Origin: Paucibacter_B soli
GTDB lineage: Bacteria; Pseudomonadota; Gammaproteobacteria; Burkholderiales; Burkholderiaceae_C
Assembly: GCF_037482845.1 (NCBI RefSeq)
Contig: NZ_JBBHJW010000009.1
Span: 1 to 64,000 of the forward strand
Direction of reading: 5' to 3'
DNA length: 64,000 bases
Position numbers and translations under genes: made by a program. Positions 62,960-64,000 of the stretch are shown one piece after another (position 1 is the stretch's first letter; every line of letters starts with the position of its first letter). Under the pieces are notes generated by a model that was not told the origin of the DNA, did not search any database, and saw nothing but the letters and a program-made list of their open reading frames with translations.

Positions 62960-63931
62960 TCAGGCGGCCTGTGCCAATGCCGACGGGAACATTGGCACCT
63001 GGTTCAGGGCCGCAACCGAGAGCAGGTGGCCAGCATCGGTCAGACCAGCGCTGCGCAACACCTGAGCGACTTCGCGGGAGCGTTCGAAGGCCTTGGGCAG
63101 GATGAGCAGGAAGCCGTCAGGAGCACTCCAGGGCAGGCTCAGATAAGCCCATGGCGTCTGCAGGCGACTCATGAGCTCGTGCAGTTCCGTCTCCGGCGCG
63201 CGGCAGCTGACCAGGGCATCGGAATCGTCGGCTGGCTCGGGAAAGCCAACGAAGAAAATGTCGTACTGGTTGACCAGGTTGATGACCGCTGCCATGTTGA
63301 TGGTGTGCATGGTCAGTTGAGCACCAACCTTGATGTCGGTGCGGGTCTGCAGGGCAATCCATCGTGCCGCGGCAAAGTGGTGACTGCCGTCGCAGTTGCT
63401 GAAGAAGAAGCGCTCATCCCACTGGTGCCAGACGAAGTTGTCTGGCGGCGCTTTGGGCTCGAGGCCTTCGACCCAGAGTCGGACGTTGCCCTTGCTGAGC
63501 AGCGCGCGTGCCGCTTGCGGAGTGACGTCGCTTAGCAGGTCCGTGCAGTGGGCTGTAGCGAAAGCGTCGAGCTCGGGGAAGTTCTCGATTGGGCTCTTCG
63601 ATGCGGACAGGCCCTGGACCTCGCGGATGCTGAGTTCAACGTGGCCGACGCGTTCCTGGCGGGTCACGGCGAACTGCGCAGGACTCTGGCGTGACGCGAC
63701 CATGCCGCCAAAGCCGTCCGGTTGCCACAGCAACAAGTTGGCGTTTGCGTTGCCGACGTGGTGCCACGGGAAGACATTGGCCAGGGCTGCGGTCATGCCG
63801 TCAAACCCTGGGGGCAAGGCTTGCATTGTCTTGGCGTACGCAGACAAGGCTTCGAGATTGGCCGTTCGGCCGCTGAGTGTGTGCCACAAGCCGCGAGCAA
63901 TGGCTTGGAGGGGGTTGAAGATGAATTCCAT
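62960..63931 (-). CDS. Unknown protein, paralog of the gene at 60135, 323 aa
   Basis: Carries the same WDERFFFSNCDGSHHFAAAR, WIALQT core as the 349-aa gene. N-terminus: PLQAIARGLWHTLSGRTANL; further motif VELSIREVQGLSASKSPIEN, which parallels QCDILDVDGIAASKSAELPF in the paralog. So there are two conserved blocks (DVxGxxASKSxxxxF and WDxRxFxSNxxGSHHFA). ATG 63931 is chosen from the position of the box at 63959. Function unknown. Confidence 0.65.
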   Translation of the reverse strand: MEFIFNPLQAIARGLWHTLSGRTANLEALSAYAKTMQALPPGFDGMTAALANVFPWHHVGNANANLLLWQPDGFGGMVASRQSPAQFAVTRQERVGHVELSIREVQGLSASKSPIENFPELDAFATAHCTDLLSDVTPQAARALLSKGNVRLWVEGLEPKAPPDNFVWHQWDERFFFSNCDGSHHFAAARWIALQTRTDIKVGAQLTMHTINMAAVINLVNQYDIFFVGFPEPADDSDALVSCRAPETELHELMSRLQTPWAYLSLPWSAPDGFLLILPKAFERSREVAQVLRSAGLTDAGHLLSVAALNQVPMFPSALAQAA

Positions 63932-63958
63932 GATCTGGAGGGTGCTCCGAAAGTTGGT

Positions 63959-63985
63959 GGTATCAGGTATAGGCAAAAGTTCTAA
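63959..63985 (-). promoter_or_regulatory. Promoter-like box TTAGAA-15-GATACC
   Basis: Weaker version of the recurrent box at the right edge, 27 bases before ATG 63931. Confidence 0.35.
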
Positions 63986-64000
63986 ATGGCCGCGCCACGA

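Noticed and set aside
61298..63535. 745-codon open frame on the plus strand
   Set aside because: Antisense to the IS3-like genes and part of the 323-aa gene; low-complexity Arg/Ala/Leu composition and no recognisable domain.
1..64000. CRISPR array
   Set aside because: No regularly spaced direct repeats of 25-40 bp were seen; the repeats found are leaders, IS ends and short motifs.
1..64000. Tailed-phage structural or packaging module
   Set aside because: No terminase, portal, capsid or tail gene is recognisable, so a phage identity remains unproven for this window.

Overview
High-GC accessory DNA from a proteobacterium, most likely a Burkholderiales-type betaproteobacterium (inference from codon use, the H-NS protein with a long Lys/Ala tail, and class II NrdJ). 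There are no ribosomal, tRNA or other core genes and no recognisable phage structural genes. The content (a tyrosine recombinase cut by the left edge, toxin-antitoxin pairs, a solitary methyltransferase, a class II ribonucleotide reductase, an orphan DndC-like protein, nucleases and many small unknown genes) fits a megaplasmid, a large integrative element or a very large temperate phage. I cannot decide between these from this window.

Layout. 1-10.5 kb is mostly minus strand: integrase fragment; an array of small genes sharing a repeated leader; a small gene split by IS200/IS605 element A; a RES/Xre toxin-antitoxin pair; an R2K ATP-grasp gene; element B (tnpB + tnpA); a DEDDh exonuclease. 10.7-18.4 kb is mostly plus strand: nrdJ, a Cys-rich protein, a NUDIX protein, small unknown genes, and an H-NS/histone-H1-like protein on the minus strand. 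18.4-19.9 kb is element D. 20-31 kb holds AbiEi-like, oxygenase-like, methyltransferase, DUF4031/DUF4262-type genes, a CAP-domain lipoprotein, and element C, which splits another small gene. 31-34 kb holds the DndC-like gene and a solo IS end.

34.6-59.3 kb is the most unusual part. A dense plus-strand array carries a divergent ankyrin-like paralogous family, a HipA/YjjJ-like kinase, a nucleotidyltransferase-ADP-ribosyltransferase fusion, two further ADP-ribosyltransferase proteins, an AbiEii-type toxin pair and others. Nearly all of these, across unrelated folds, end in the same kind of tail: a Pro/Ser/Ala linker and then an Arg-rich terminus such as RRxxRxGL or RRPRP. A secreted AHH-nuclease toxin with a probable immunity partner is embedded here on the minus strand between two 46-bp direct repeats. 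59-64 kb has a uracil-DNA-glycosylase-like gene and two paralogous unknown genes separated by a truncated IS3-type element.

A second unifying signal is a promoter-like box, TTGnnn - 14 to 16 bp - GATATC(T), seen more than 20 times on both strands in front of genes throughout the window, including two IS tnpB genes. It often lies so close to the start codon that a leaderless transcript is expected. Together the promoter box and the C-terminal tail suggest one co-ordinated accessory programme. Its function is not known from sequence alone.
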